From positions 1 to 38,282 of the forward strand of contig JAQWQF010000023.1 of the NCBI GenBank assembly GCA_029244935.1: 38,282 nt of DNA, given 5' to 3'. A program made the translations under genes and the position numbers. Each line of letters opens with the position of its first letter. Positions within the stretch are counted from its first letter, which is position 1. The DNA is from Methylophilaceae bacterium. GTDB taxonomy: Bacteria > Pseudomonadota > Gammaproteobacteria > Burkholderiales > Methylophilaceae. Positions 9,060 to 17,205 of the stretch are shown here, one piece after another. A model generated the notes under the pieces. It was not told the origin of the DNA. It ran no database searches and was given only the letters and a program-made list of their open reading frames with translations.

Positions 9060-10273
9060 AATCTTCACGCTCTGCCGATATTTGTATTGTAGGTGCTGGG
9101 ATGGTTGGCCTGTCTGTTGCTCATCAAATTTTAGAAAAATTTTCTGGATTGTCTATTGTAATTATAGATAAGGAGATAGATGTTGGTGAACATAGCTCTG
9201 GAAGAAATAGTGGGGTGCTTCATTCAGGTTTGTATTATGAGCCTAAAACACTAAAGGCAAAATTATGCGTTTTAGGTGCTAAACGCTTAAAGGAGTGGTG
9301 TTATAGAAATAGTCTTTCAGTTATTAATTGTGGCAAGGTAGTTACGCCGCAAAAACCTGAGCTTGATAGCCAACTAGAAATTTTGTTGGGTCGTGGCCGC
9401 TCAAATGGAGCTAAGGTTGAAATAATTGATGAACAACAATTTAATGAGCTTGTACCTGATGGGCGAACAAGCACAGGAAGAGCTATTTGGAGTGAGAGTA
9501 CCTGCATAGTCAAGCCAATAGAGGTGGTTAAAAAATTAAAGCAAGAGCTAAAGAAAAAAGGCGTTAATTTCCTTTTTTTTGAAAAAAATTGGGAGGTTAA
9601 AGTTGATCAGAAAACAATTATTTTTAATGATAGCTCTAAACTATCATATGACCATTTAATTAATTGTGCAGGATTACAAGCAGACAAAGTTGCACAAAAG
9701 TTTAATGTGGGAAATTCATATACAATGCTTCCATTTAAAGGAAGCTATTGGAAGTTAAAATGTAATGCGCCATTTAAATTTACTACAAATTTATACCCAG
9801 TCCCCGATTTAAAAATTCCCTTTTTAGGTGTACACATAACGCCAAGTATTGATAAAACAATTTATTTGGGCCCTACAGCTTTTCCAGCAATGGGGAGAGA
9901 GCAATACAAGGGCCTGAAAGGTTTTGATCCTTTGCTAACTCTAAATTTTACTAGACATATGGCAACTCAAATATTTAAGGATAAAAAAATGCGTAATTAT
10001 ATATTTAACCAAGCGTTTGATTGGAGACCAAATAACTTTTTAAAATCATTACAGTTAATTGCTCCAAAAATAGAAATGGAGCATATCGAAAAAAGTAATA
10101 AGGTTGGAATTAGACCTCAACTATATGATCTTAACAAAAAAGAGCTTGTACAAGACTTTGTGATGTTAGATGGACAGGATTCAAGTCATGTTATAAATGC
10201 AATTTCCCCTGCATTTACTGCAAGTTTCGAATTAGCAGATTATATTGTGGATAATAGTAGTTATTTTAATTGA
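9056..10273 (+). CDS. FAD-dependent oxidoreductase, L-2-hydroxyglutarate oxidase (LhgO)-like
   Basis: A 405-residue DAO-family flavoprotein. It begins with the FAD-binding [10 protein letters not shown] (11-20) and continues [25 protein letters not shown], which is the LhgO/YgaF signature region. GIRPQLYD and a terminal FAD-contact region lie near the C-terminus. Characterised relatives oxidise L-2-hydroxyglutarate to 2-oxoglutarate. Here the gene is embedded in the dTDP-sugar block, overlapping rmlA by four bases and ten bases ahead of the C-methyltransferase. This makes oxidation of a sugar hydroxyl (possibly C-4 of a 3-amino sugar) or of an amino group a reasonable guess. A metabolic role unrelated to the sugar cannot be excluded. 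Confidence 0.8.
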   Translation: MKSSRSADICIVGAGMVGLSVAHQILEKFSGLSIVIIDKEIDVGEHSSGRNSGVLHSGLYYEPKTLKAKLCVLGAKRLKEWCYRNSLSVINCGKVVTPQKPELDSQLEILLGRGRSNGAKVEIIDEQQFNELVPDGRTSTGRAIWSESTCIVKPIEVVKKLKQELKKKGVNFLFFEKNWEVKVDQKTIIFNDSSKLSYDHLINCAGLQADKVAQKFNVGNSYTMLPFKGSYWKLKCNAPFKFTTNLYPVPDLKIPFLGVHITPSIDKTIYLGPTAFPAMGREQYKGLKGFDPLLTLNFTRHMATQIFKDKKMRNYIFNQAFDWRPNNFLKSLQLIAPKIEMEHIEKSNKVGIRPQLYDLNKKELVQDFVMLDGQDSSHVINAISPAFTASFELADYIVDNSSYFN

Positions 10274-10283
10274 AAGGATATAA

Positions 10284-11501
10284 ATGAATAAGTGTTTAAT
10301 ATGTGAGGCGGAATACCAGTCATTCGTAGATTTTGGTGAAATGCCAATTGCTAATGCGTTTGCAAAAAAAGAAGATTTAGTTGATGAGTATAAATTTCCT
10401 ATGAAGATGGGTTTTTGCAAAAGCTGCAAAATGGTGCAATTAGCTGAGCAACCAGAAAGAGAAAGAATGTTTCATGAGAATTACGCTTTTTTTTCATCAA
10501 CCTCAAATTATATGAAAGAGCATTTTAAAAAATTTGCTAATTCAGTTTGTGAATTACAGGAATTGAATGAGAGGTCTTTTGTATTGGAGATTGGTAGTAA
10601 TGATGGAATTATGATGCAAAACTTTGTGAATAGAAATATTCCTTGCCTAGGTATAGAGCCATCTAAAAATGTTGCGAAGGTTGCTAGAGAAAAAGGAATA
10701 GAGGTTTTAACAGAATTTTTTGATCTAAAATTAGCGGAAAATATAATAACAAAATATCAAAAAGCAGACGCTATTTTAAGTGCAAACGTAATGTGCCATA
10801 TTCCTTATATGCATTCGATCTATGATGGAGTTAAAGCGTTATTAAAAGATAATGGCGTATTTATTTTTGAGGATCCTTATTTAGGGGAGGTAATTGAAAA
10901 AACATCATTTGACCAAATATATGACGAGCATGTTTTTTTATTTTCTGCATTGTCTGTAAGTCACCTTGCAAGCATGCATGGATTGGAGCTTATAGATACA
11001 GAATTTCAAATTACTCATGGTGGATCTATGAGATATACACTAGCTCATAAAGGTGCAAAAAAAGTATCTAATAATGTTATTACTAGAATAAAAAATGAAA
11101 TGGAATTAGGACTTCATACTCCCGAGGCATATTCTAATTTTTCTGATAATGTAGATAAAATAAGAGATGATTTGATCAGCTTGCTAATAGAATTAAAAAA
11201 TAAAGGAAAAAGGGTAGTAGCCTATGGCGCTACTTCTAAAAGCACTACAGTTGCAAATTATTTTGGAATCACTCCAGATTTAGTTGAATGTATTTACGAT
11301 ACAACACCTATTAAGCAAAATAAATTGTCGCCAGGAGCGCATATCCCTGTTCTCCCTTATGATCAGTTTAGACAGAGTGATCCTGACTATGTATTACTTT
11401 TTGCTTGGAATCATGCGACGGAAATTATGAAAAAAGAGAAGGAATATATGGCTAATAATAAGCATTGGATCACATATATTCCAAAAGTAGAGGTTAGTTA
11501 A
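10284..11501 (+). CDS. SAM-dependent sugar C-methyltransferase (TylCIII/TcaB9-like)
   Basis: Adds a methyl branch to carbon of a keto-sugar nucleotide, as in vancosamine, mycarose and tetronitrose pathways. The three-part family layout is complete over 405 residues: an N-terminal zinc knuckle (Cys4, Cys7, Cys45, Cys48), a SAM Rossmann domain with VLEIGSNDG (100-108), and a C-terminal domain with AYGATSKS. The catalytic residues I recall for TcaB9 are all recognisable: Tyr76 (SSTSNY), and Tyr213, Glu215 and His216 in YDEHVF. Enzymes of this family need a ketone next to the methylated carbon. It has an AAGGA site and sits two bases from the downstream aminotransferase, consistent with methylation of an amino-keto dTDP-sugar. 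Confidence 0.87.
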   Translation: MNKCLICEAEYQSFVDFGEMPIANAFAKKEDLVDEYKFPMKMGFCKSCKMVQLAEQPERERMFHENYAFFSSTSNYMKEHFKKFANSVCELQELNERSFVLEIGSNDGIMMQNFVNRNIPCLGIEPSKNVAKVAREKGIEVLTEFFDLKLAENIITKYQKADAILSANVMCHIPYMHSIYDGVKALLKDNGVFIFEDPYLGEVIEKTSFDQIYDEHVFLFSALSVSHLASMHGLELIDTEFQITHGGSMRYTLAHKGAKKVSNNVITRIKNEMELGLHTPEAYSNFSDNVDKIRDDLISLLIELKNKGKRVVAYGATSKSTTVANYFGITPDLVECIYDTTPIKQNKLSPGAHIPVLPYDQFRQSDPDYVLLFAWNHATEIMKKEKEYMANNKHWITYIPKVEVS

Positions 11502-11503
11502 TA

Positions 11504-12598
11504 ATGATATTCTGTGCAAACCCAGCTGCCCAATTTAAAAGCTATCAGACTGAAATAGAGAAGGTAGTCTTTAAGGTAATGAGAGGAAATCGTTTTGTTT
11601 TGGGAGAAGAAGTTCTTTCATTCGAGAAAGAGTTTGCGAAATATATTGGAACTGCTGAAGCGGTTGGTGTCGCTAATGGAACTGATGCGATTGAAATAGC
11701 GCTTCGCTCAATGGATATTAAGCCAGGGGATGAAGTAATTACCGTTTCTCATACTGCAGTTGCAACAGTCGCAGCAATTGAAGCTGCGGGTGCAACTCCA
11801 GTTCTTATAGATGTAGACCCCCAATTCTATACACTTAATACATTTCAGCTTGACGAGGTCTTTTCACCAAAGACAAAATGTATTATTGCTGTTCACTTAT
11901 ATGGCCAGCCGTCCAATTTGAATGTAATTATTGATTTCTGCAAAAGAAATAAGATTTTTTTGATTGAGGATGTCTCTCAAGCGCATGGAGCTATTTATAA
12001 AGGTAAACGTTTAGGTAGTATTGGCGATGTTGGCTGCTTTAGTTGCTATCCTACCAAAAATTTAGGTGCAATTGGTGATGCAGGTGTAATAAGTACAAAT
12101 AATATTGAGCTCGCAATAAAGATTCGAAAGCTAAGAGAGTATGGTTGGAATGATCGTATAAGTGAATACTCTGGTCGAAATTCTAGATTAGATGAACTAC
12201 AGGCTGCCGTTCTGAGAGTAAAACTTAGATATCTAGATTTAGATAATCAAAAAAGACTTCATTTAGCAAAATACTATATGGATAAATTAAGTATGTTACC
12301 AATTCAGCTTCCTAAAATTTTTGAAGAAGGAGAGCCTGTTTTTCATCTTTTTGTCATTCAAGTTGAAAACCGACAAAAACTTCTTAATTTTTTAAAAAAG
12401 TCAGGAATTCATGCGGGTATACATTATCCTGTCCCAGTTCATTTACAACCAGCTTATAAAGATAGAATTAAAACAGCAAAAAACATGGGTGTTACAGAGA
12501 ATATTGCATCAAAAATTATTTCATTACCAATGTACCCTGAATTACCAATTGGTGATGCTGAATTTGTTGTAAGTAATATCAAAAGGTTTTATGAATGA
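11504..12598 (+). CDS. DegT/DnrJ/EryC1 aminotransferase, 3-amino-dTDP-sugar type (FdtB/QdtB-like)
   Basis: A PLP-dependent sugar aminotransferase of 364 residues, predicted to transfer an amino group from glutamate to a keto-sugar nucleotide. PLP residues are visible: Asp156 and Gln159 (EDVSQAHGA), and the Schiff-base Lys185 in CYPTKNLGAIGD. The N-terminal FVLGEEVLSFEKEFA and the SCYPTKNLGA pattern resemble the C-3 aminotransferases FdtB, QdtB and DesV more than the C-4 perosamine type. Partnership with the 3,4-ketoisomerase at 15780 supports amination at C-3. The last four bases overlap the ATG of the next gene. Confidence 0.88.
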   Translation: MIFCANPAAQFKSYQTEIEKVVFKVMRGNRFVLGEEVLSFEKEFAKYIGTAEAVGVANGTDAIEIALRSMDIKPGDEVITVSHTAVATVAAIEAAGATPVLIDVDPQFYTLNTFQLDEVFSPKTKCIIAVHLYGQPSNLNVIIDFCKRNKIFLIEDVSQAHGAIYKGKRLGSIGDVGCFSCYPTKNLGAIGDAGVISTNNIELAIKIRKLREYGWNDRISEYSGRNSRLDELQAAVLRVKLRYLDLDNQKRLHLAKYYMDKLSMLPIQLPKIFEEGEPVFHLFVIQVENRQKLLNFLKKSGIHAGIHYPVPVHLQPAYKDRIKTAKNMGVTENIASKIISLPMYPELPIGDAEFVVSNIKRFYE

Positions 12599-13356
12599 AA
12601 AAATGGAATGGCAAAATATGGGAAGGAGTTTATGAGAGTTTTTATGAAGCTCCGAAAAATACTGATTTTTTTAATAAGAGAAAATGGTTAGAACAAGAAG
12701 AATCTAAGTGTGATAAAAAAAGAAGGCTATTTAATAATTCTGACAATTCATATATTTCAAAATTGGCCCTAACAAATGATTATTGTCTTCCAAGTATACT
12801 AAGTACAATGTTAACCAAAAACGAGGTAATAACTGTATTAGATTTTGGTGGAGGCTTAGGGAGCTTGTATTATGAAACATTGGAGCTTACAGTAAATAAA
12901 AAAAATATAAGATTTATTATTGTTGAAAATAACTCTATTTGTTCAATAGGAAATGATTTTTTTAATGCTGATTCCAATGTTGAATTTTTGACTGAATTAC
13001 CCAAACTTAAAAATGACCATAAAATTAATTTAATACATGCAGGATCATCCATGCACTACGTAGATGATTGGAAGAAATTATTGGATATATTCGCCAAATA
13101 TCAACCAAAATATATGATTTTTGCTGACCTTCCTGCAGGAGATATTGAAACCTTCGTAACAATTCAAAATCAATATGGAGACAAAGCGCCTGTCAGATTT
13201 TGGAATTTAAAAGAATTTGTTGATATTGTTGAAGACAAAGGGTATGAATTAATTTTTAAATCAAGATTTGTAAATCCATATATTGATGCAATGCAGCATT
13301 TTGATAAAAGACACAGGCTCGAATATTTTTCCCAACTTGTATTTAAATTAAATTAG
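12595..13356 (+). CDS. Methyltransferase, TIGR04325-type
   Basis: A 253-residue class I SAM methyltransferase. Motif I is VLDFGGGLGS (81-90), followed by an acidic IVENN strand end and an HAGSSMHYVDDW segment. The overall look matches the TIGR04325 family often found in polysaccharide loci. The N-terminal 60 residues are rich in Trp, Lys and Glu and precede the Rossmann fold. The acceptor is unknown: O- or N-methylation of the dTDP-sugar or of the finished glycan are both possible. The start overlaps the upstream aminotransferase stop (ATGA), which ties it to the amino sugar block. Confidence 0.75.
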   Translation: MKKWNGKIWEGVYESFYEAPKNTDFFNKRKWLEQEESKCDKKRRLFNNSDNSYISKLALTNDYCLPSILSTMLTKNEVITVLDFGGGLGSLYYETLELTVNKKNIRFIIVENNSICSIGNDFFNADSNVEFLTELPKLKNDHKINLIHAGSSMHYVDDWKKLLDIFAKYQPKYMIFADLPAGDIETFVTIQNQYGDKAPVRFWNLKEFVDIVEDKGYELIFKSRFVNPYIDAMQHFDKRHRLEYFSQLVFKLN

Positions 13357-13361
13357 ATTTG

Positions 13362-13919
13362 ATGAAAATAGATAAAACTCCAATAGAAGGTCTGATCACT
13401 ATAAAACCAGATTGCCATCGTGATAAACGAGGTTTTTTTCTTGAAACTTATCAATGTAATCGCTATCAGGATGAAGGAATTACTGAAAGATTTATACAAA
13501 CAAATCATTCACGATCTATCAAAGGTGTTCTGCGCGGGATGCATTATCAAGTTATGAAACCACAGGCTCAAATTGTATCAATAATACATGGCAGTGTTTA
13601 CTATGTTTGTGTTGACGTTAGAAGAGATTCGAAATCTTTTGGAATGTGGCATGGTGTAGAATTAAATGATTGTGATATTACACAGTTATATATGTCTCCT
13701 GGTTTTGCAGGAGGGTTTTGTGTTTTGAGTGAAGTGGCAGACTTATTTTATAATGTAAGTGGATTGTATGACCCTTCGGATGAAGGGGGGGTGCTATGGA
13801 ATGACCCCGATGTGCAAATAAAATGGCCTATTTCCAAACCCATTATAACTAGTCGTGACAGCTTATTTCCTAGATTGAAAGATATTCCAACAGTGAAACT
13901 TCCGGAAATTTCAGGATAA
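13362..13919 (+). CDS. RmlC-like dTDP-sugar epimerase (cupin), atypical active site
   Basis: A 185-residue cupin of the dTDP-4-dehydrorhamnose 3,5-epimerase family. The His base in LRGMHY (His61) and the Asp in WNDPD (about 148) are present. Two otherwise common residues differ: PQGK is PQAQ here (Gln70 in place of Lys) and GFAHGF is GFAGGF (Gly117 in place of His). It may be a mono-epimerase (3- or 5-) or act on an amino sugar. With no rmlD in the window, a role in L-rhamnose synthesis is unlikely. I take the ATG at 13362; a TTG three bases earlier would add one residue. It is three bases upstream of the formyltransferase. Confidence 0.82.
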   Translation: MKIDKTPIEGLITIKPDCHRDKRGFFLETYQCNRYQDEGITERFIQTNHSRSIKGVLRGMHYQVMKPQAQIVSIIHGSVYYVCVDVRRDSKSFGMWHGVELNDCDITQLYMSPGFAGGFCVLSEVADLFYNVSGLYDPSDEGGVLWNDPDVQIKWPISKPIITSRDSLFPRLKDIPTVKLPEISG

Positions 13920-13922
13920 CAA

Positions 13923-14669
13923 ATGAAGATACTAGTTTTTGTTTCTAAGTGGATTGGTATGAATTGCCTAGACGTATTGTTTTCAAAGTTTAATGAAGAC
14001 GAATACACCTTTGTTGTATCAAATCCAAATGCAGATGAAATTATTTCAAAAATTGAAAATTATAATCATAAATATATGTTGCTAAATGACTCAACTATTA
14101 GCAGGATTGAATCAATGAATGAAAATCATTTTGATTGGCTATTGAACTTATGGGGCGGATATATATTTAATGAAAATTTACTATCAAGAGTTAATAATAC
14201 TTTAAATATACACCCTTCATTCTTACCGTATGGCAAGGGAAGAGATCCAGTTGTTTGGGCAATTAGGTTTGGGCATCCGGCTGGAGTTACATTACACGAA
14301 ATTACAGCAGGGGTTGATGAAGGACCAATTTTTTATCAAGAAGAAATTGAGTACAGTTTTCCAATTACTGGAAAGCAGCTTTACAGCAAAGTAGTAAAAA
14401 GATGTTGGGAGTCTTTTAATGAACAATGGCCAAATATTAGGGCAACCCGCCTTATACCTAAGCCTCAAAATACGGCTAAAAAATACAAAACATTTAGAAG
14501 GGTAGATTTAGATAGTGATAACTTTATAAATCTTAACGAAGATAGTCTTCATAAGGAATTATTTTTAAAAATACTTGCACATGATTTTGGGGATGAATAC
14601 AGTTTATCTCTGAAATATAAGGATAAATTTTTTTCAGTAAAACTATTGATGGAGGAAAAAAATGACTGA
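13923..14669 (+). CDS. Sugar N-formyltransferase
   Basis: Transfers a formyl group from N10-formyltetrahydrofolate to an amino group of a nucleotide sugar. The catalytic triad of the family is intact: Asn95 and His97 in NIHPSFLPYGKG and Asp132 in AGVDEGPI. The N-terminal Rossmann-like strand (KILVFVSKWIGM) and the ITAGVDEGPI segment fit sugar formyltransferases such as VioF, WlaRD and QdtF. At 248 residues it is shorter than methionyl-tRNA formyltransferase (about 315). The stop overlaps the start of the C-4-type aminotransferase by eight bases, so the amine it formylates is probably the one that enzyme installs. Confidence 0.87.
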   Translation: MKILVFVSKWIGMNCLDVLFSKFNEDEYTFVVSNPNADEIISKIENYNHKYMLLNDSTISRIESMNENHFDWLLNLWGGYIFNENLLSRVNNTLNIHPSFLPYGKGRDPVVWAIRFGHPAGVTLHEITAGVDEGPIFYQEEIEYSFPITGKQLYSKVVKRCWESFNEQWPNIRATRLIPKPQNTAKKYKTFRRVDLDSDNFINLNEDSLHKELFLKILAHDFGDEYSLSLKYKDKFFSVKLLMEEKND

Positions 14670-15777
14670 AATATTTATGGCTGGGCCATCTGTAACTGAG
14701 GAGGATGCTAATTTTGTTTTGGATGCAGTTCGAAATGGTTGGTATGGTAAACAAGCTTATCATTATGTCGAAACCTTTGAAGAGGAATTTGCAAAATATC
14801 ATAATCGAAATTTTGCACTTATGACTCCAAATTGTACTACAGCTTTACATTTACTTTTAGAAGGTCTTGAAATTAGAGATGGAGATGAGGTGATAGCCCC
14901 AGATTGTACCTGGATTGGTTCTGTTGCAGGCATAACCTATCAACGTGCAACTACGGTTTTTGCAGATATTGATTCAGAACATTGGTGCTTAACACCTGAA
15001 AGTATTGAAAAAGCAATTACCCCAAAAACGAAGGCTGTAATTGTTGTTAATTTATATGGAAATATGCCTGATTATGATGCTATCAAGAAAGTTTGCGATA
15101 AACACAATATATATATGATCGAAGATGCTGCTGAATCATTGGGTTCTGTTTACAAAGGCACTAGATCGGGTAAATTTGGTATTGGTTCGACTTTTAGTTT
15201 TCATCGAACAAAGACAATAACTACTGGTGAAGGTGGCATGTTATTAATCGATGATGAAGAACTTTTCAATCGATGCAAGTTCTTGAGAGATCATGGAAGA
15301 CAACCAGGTTCTTATTTTAATACTGAAGTCACATTCAAATATATGCCATTTAATTTACAAGCCGCACTTGGGTATGCACAATTTAAGCGTATTGATGAAT
15401 TAGTTGGAAAGAAACGCTGGATATTAAATGGATTTAAGGAGCGATTGGCAGACATACCAGATATATTTTTAAATCCAGAACCTAGTCATATTGTGAATGG
15501 TGCGTGGGCTACAGCGCTTGTATTTGGTAGAGCCCATGGAATGACCCGTGACAAAGCTTTAAACAAAATTCCTAAATTAGGTTTTCCTGTTAGGCCATTT
15601 TTTTACCCTTTAAGTTCCCTTCCAGCTTTCAATCAAGATGTTAAGGGGAGAAAGAACTGCCCCGTTGCATATGATGTTTCATCGCGTGGGATTAATTTGC
15701 CATGTGCTTTGAATCTAACAGAGAAGGATTTAGACTTATATAGTAATGGTATTTGTAAATTATTGGGTGTTAATTAG
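14662..15777 (+). CDS. DegT/DnrJ/EryC1 aminotransferase, C-4 (perosamine synthase-like) type
   Basis: A 371-residue PLP aminotransferase. PLP contacts are Asp155 and Glu158 (EDAAES), and the Schiff-base Lys184 in FHRTKTITTGEGG. The TKTITTGEGG block is characteristic of 4-amino-4,6-dideoxyhexose synthases such as PerA/RfbE, VioA and PglE, unlike the TKNLGA type at 11504. Lysine is present, so it is not a ColD-type dehydratase (His at this site). An SD-like GGAGG lies at 14651-14655, inside the formyltransferase gene. The likely product is a 4-amino dTDP-sugar, which the overlapping formyltransferase would convert to the 4-formamido form. Confidence 0.88.
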   Translation: MTEIFMAGPSVTEEDANFVLDAVRNGWYGKQAYHYVETFEEEFAKYHNRNFALMTPNCTTALHLLLEGLEIRDGDEVIAPDCTWIGSVAGITYQRATTVFADIDSEHWCLTPESIEKAITPKTKAVIVVNLYGNMPDYDAIKKVCDKHNIYMIEDAAESLGSVYKGTRSGKFGIGSTFSFHRTKTITTGEGGMLLIDDEELFNRCKFLRDHGRQPGSYFNTEVTFKYMPFNLQAALGYAQFKRIDELVGKKRWILNGFKERLADIPDIFLNPEPSHIVNGAWATALVFGRAHGMTRDKALNKIPKLGFPVRPFFYPLSSLPAFNQDVKGRKNCPVAYDVSSRGINLPCALNLTEKDLDLYSNGICKLLGVN

Positions 15778-15779
15778 CA

Positions 15780-16220
15780 ATGGTTAATAGAAATTATTTC
15801 TCCACACTTAAATCAGTTAAGTTAATAGACCTTCCTTATTACAGTGATCAAAGAGGAGATTTATCTGTTATGCAGGGAGGGGGTAATATTCCATTTAATA
15901 TCTCTCGCTTATTTACTGTAAGAGCTCCAAAAGACGCAGTTCGAGGTATGCATGCCCATCGAAAATGTACTCAGTTTATGGTGTGTGCCTCAGGTATGAT
16001 TAAGGTGCTATGTGATGATGGAAAAGAAAAGGAATCGTATTTACTTAATAATGCATCCATTGGGTTAATCGTTCCACCTGGGATATGGGCAGAAGAGACA
16101 TATATGAAAGATAATACAGTGCTCAATGTTCTGTGTGATCGACCTTATGAAGAAGAAGACTATATAAAAAAATATGAGAATTTTTTGCTTTACTGTAAAG
16201 CAAAAAATAATTATGGATAA
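15780..16220 (+). CDS. dTDP-4-keto-6-deoxyhexose 3,4-ketoisomerase (FdtA/QdtA-like cupin)
   Basis: Moves the keto group of dTDP-4-keto-6-deoxyglucose from C-4 to C-3, giving the substrate for a C-3 aminotransferase. The 146-residue cupin carries the family signature: QRGDLSV near the N-terminus, RGMHAHRKCTQF with the two catalytic histidines (His58 and His60), IVPPGIWAEE and the C-terminal YEEEDYIKKYENF. FdtA sets galacto and QdtA gluco configuration at C-4; the sequence alone does not decide which. Together with the FdtB-like enzyme at 11504 it argues for a 3-amino-3,6-dideoxyhexose step. Confidence 0.86.
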   Translation: MVNRNYFSTLKSVKLIDLPYYSDQRGDLSVMQGGGNIPFNISRLFTVRAPKDAVRGMHAHRKCTQFMVCASGMIKVLCDDGKEKESYLLNNASIGLIVPPGIWAEETYMKDNTVLNVLCDRPYEEEDYIKKYENFLLYCKAKNNYG

Positions 16221-16229
16221 GCATTTAAT

Positions 16230-17177
16230 ATGAAAATTGTAATAACCGGAGCTGTTGGTCATATTGGTTCATACCTATTAAGAGAAATTCCTACTCAATT
16301 TCCGGGGGCACACATTGTTATGATTGACAATATGATGACTCAGCGTTTTCCCTCTTTATTCAATCTTCCTAGGGTATGTAATTACCAGTTTATTGAGGGA
16401 GATGTCACAACCATGAATTTAAATTCGATATTTACAAATACTAATGTAGTTATTCATTTAGCAGCCATCACTGATGCAGCAGGTACTTATGATAAGGCTG
16501 AAGAATTAGAAGAGAACAACTACCAATCAACAGTAAAAGTGGCAAATGCATGCATCGAGTCAGGGGCATCATTAATTGCTCTATCATCTACAAGTGTGTA
16601 TGGAACTCAAAATGATATTGTGGATGAAAATTGTTCAGAGGATGACCTTAAGCCTCAGAGTCCATATGCCAAAACAAAGCTAAAGGAAGAAGAGTTAATA
16701 TTCAAGTTATTTCATGAGAAAGGGTTGAAGGCAGTTCATTGCCGCTTTGGTACAATTTTTGGAGCATCTCCAGGTATGCGCTTTCATACAGCGGTTAATA
16801 AATTTTGTTGGCAAGCTGTCATGGGAATACCTATTACAGTATGGAAGACCGCATATGAGCAAAAAAGGCCTTATTTAGACCTAAGTGATGCCTCCCGTGC
16901 GATTAATTTTATTATTGAAAATAATATATTTGATGGCCGTAAATATAATGTTTTAACGCATAATTCAACGGTACGGCAAGTGATAGATTCAATCCGTAAT
17001 TTTATTCCTAAAATAGAAGTAGAGTTTGTCGATAATAAGATTATGAATCAGCTTTCATACGAGGTATCTTGTGAACGCTTTAGGTCAAAAGGATTTATTT
17101 TTAAGGGCAATATAAAAAGCGGTATTGGCGAAACTATATCATTGCTTAAAAATGCAAACACTTCTTTAATTAAGTGA
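16230..17177 (+). CDS. NAD-dependent epimerase/dehydratase family (extended SDR), probable sugar ketoreductase or epimerase
   Basis: A 315-residue extended SDR. The NAD(P) motif is TGAVGHIGS (6-14), with HLAA at 76-79, Ser120 in ALSSTSVYG, and the catalytic Tyr146 and Lys150 in SPYAKTK. The region HCRFGTIFGASPGMRFHTAVNKFCWQA is seen in SDRs of unassigned role in polysaccharide loci. It is not RmlD-like (RmlD lacks this central region and is usually under 300 residues). Sitting between the ketoisomerase and rmlB, it may reduce or oxidise a keto group of the branched sugar. Epimerisation is equally possible. Confidence 0.82.
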   Translation: MKIVITGAVGHIGSYLLREIPTQFPGAHIVMIDNMMTQRFPSLFNLPRVCNYQFIEGDVTTMNLNSIFTNTNVVIHLAAITDAAGTYDKAEELEENNYQSTVKVANACIESGASLIALSSTSVYGTQNDIVDENCSEDDLKPQSPYAKTKLKEEELIFKLFHEKGLKAVHCRFGTIFGASPGMRFHTAVNKFCWQAVMGIPITVWKTAYEQKRPYLDLSDASRAINFIIENNIFDGRKYNVLTHNSTVRQVIDSIRNFIPKIEVEFVDNKIMNQLSYEVSCERFRSKGFIFKGNIKSGIGETISLLKNANTSLIK

Positions 17178-17205
17178 TAATATTTTTTCATGGGTTTATA
17201 TAAAT

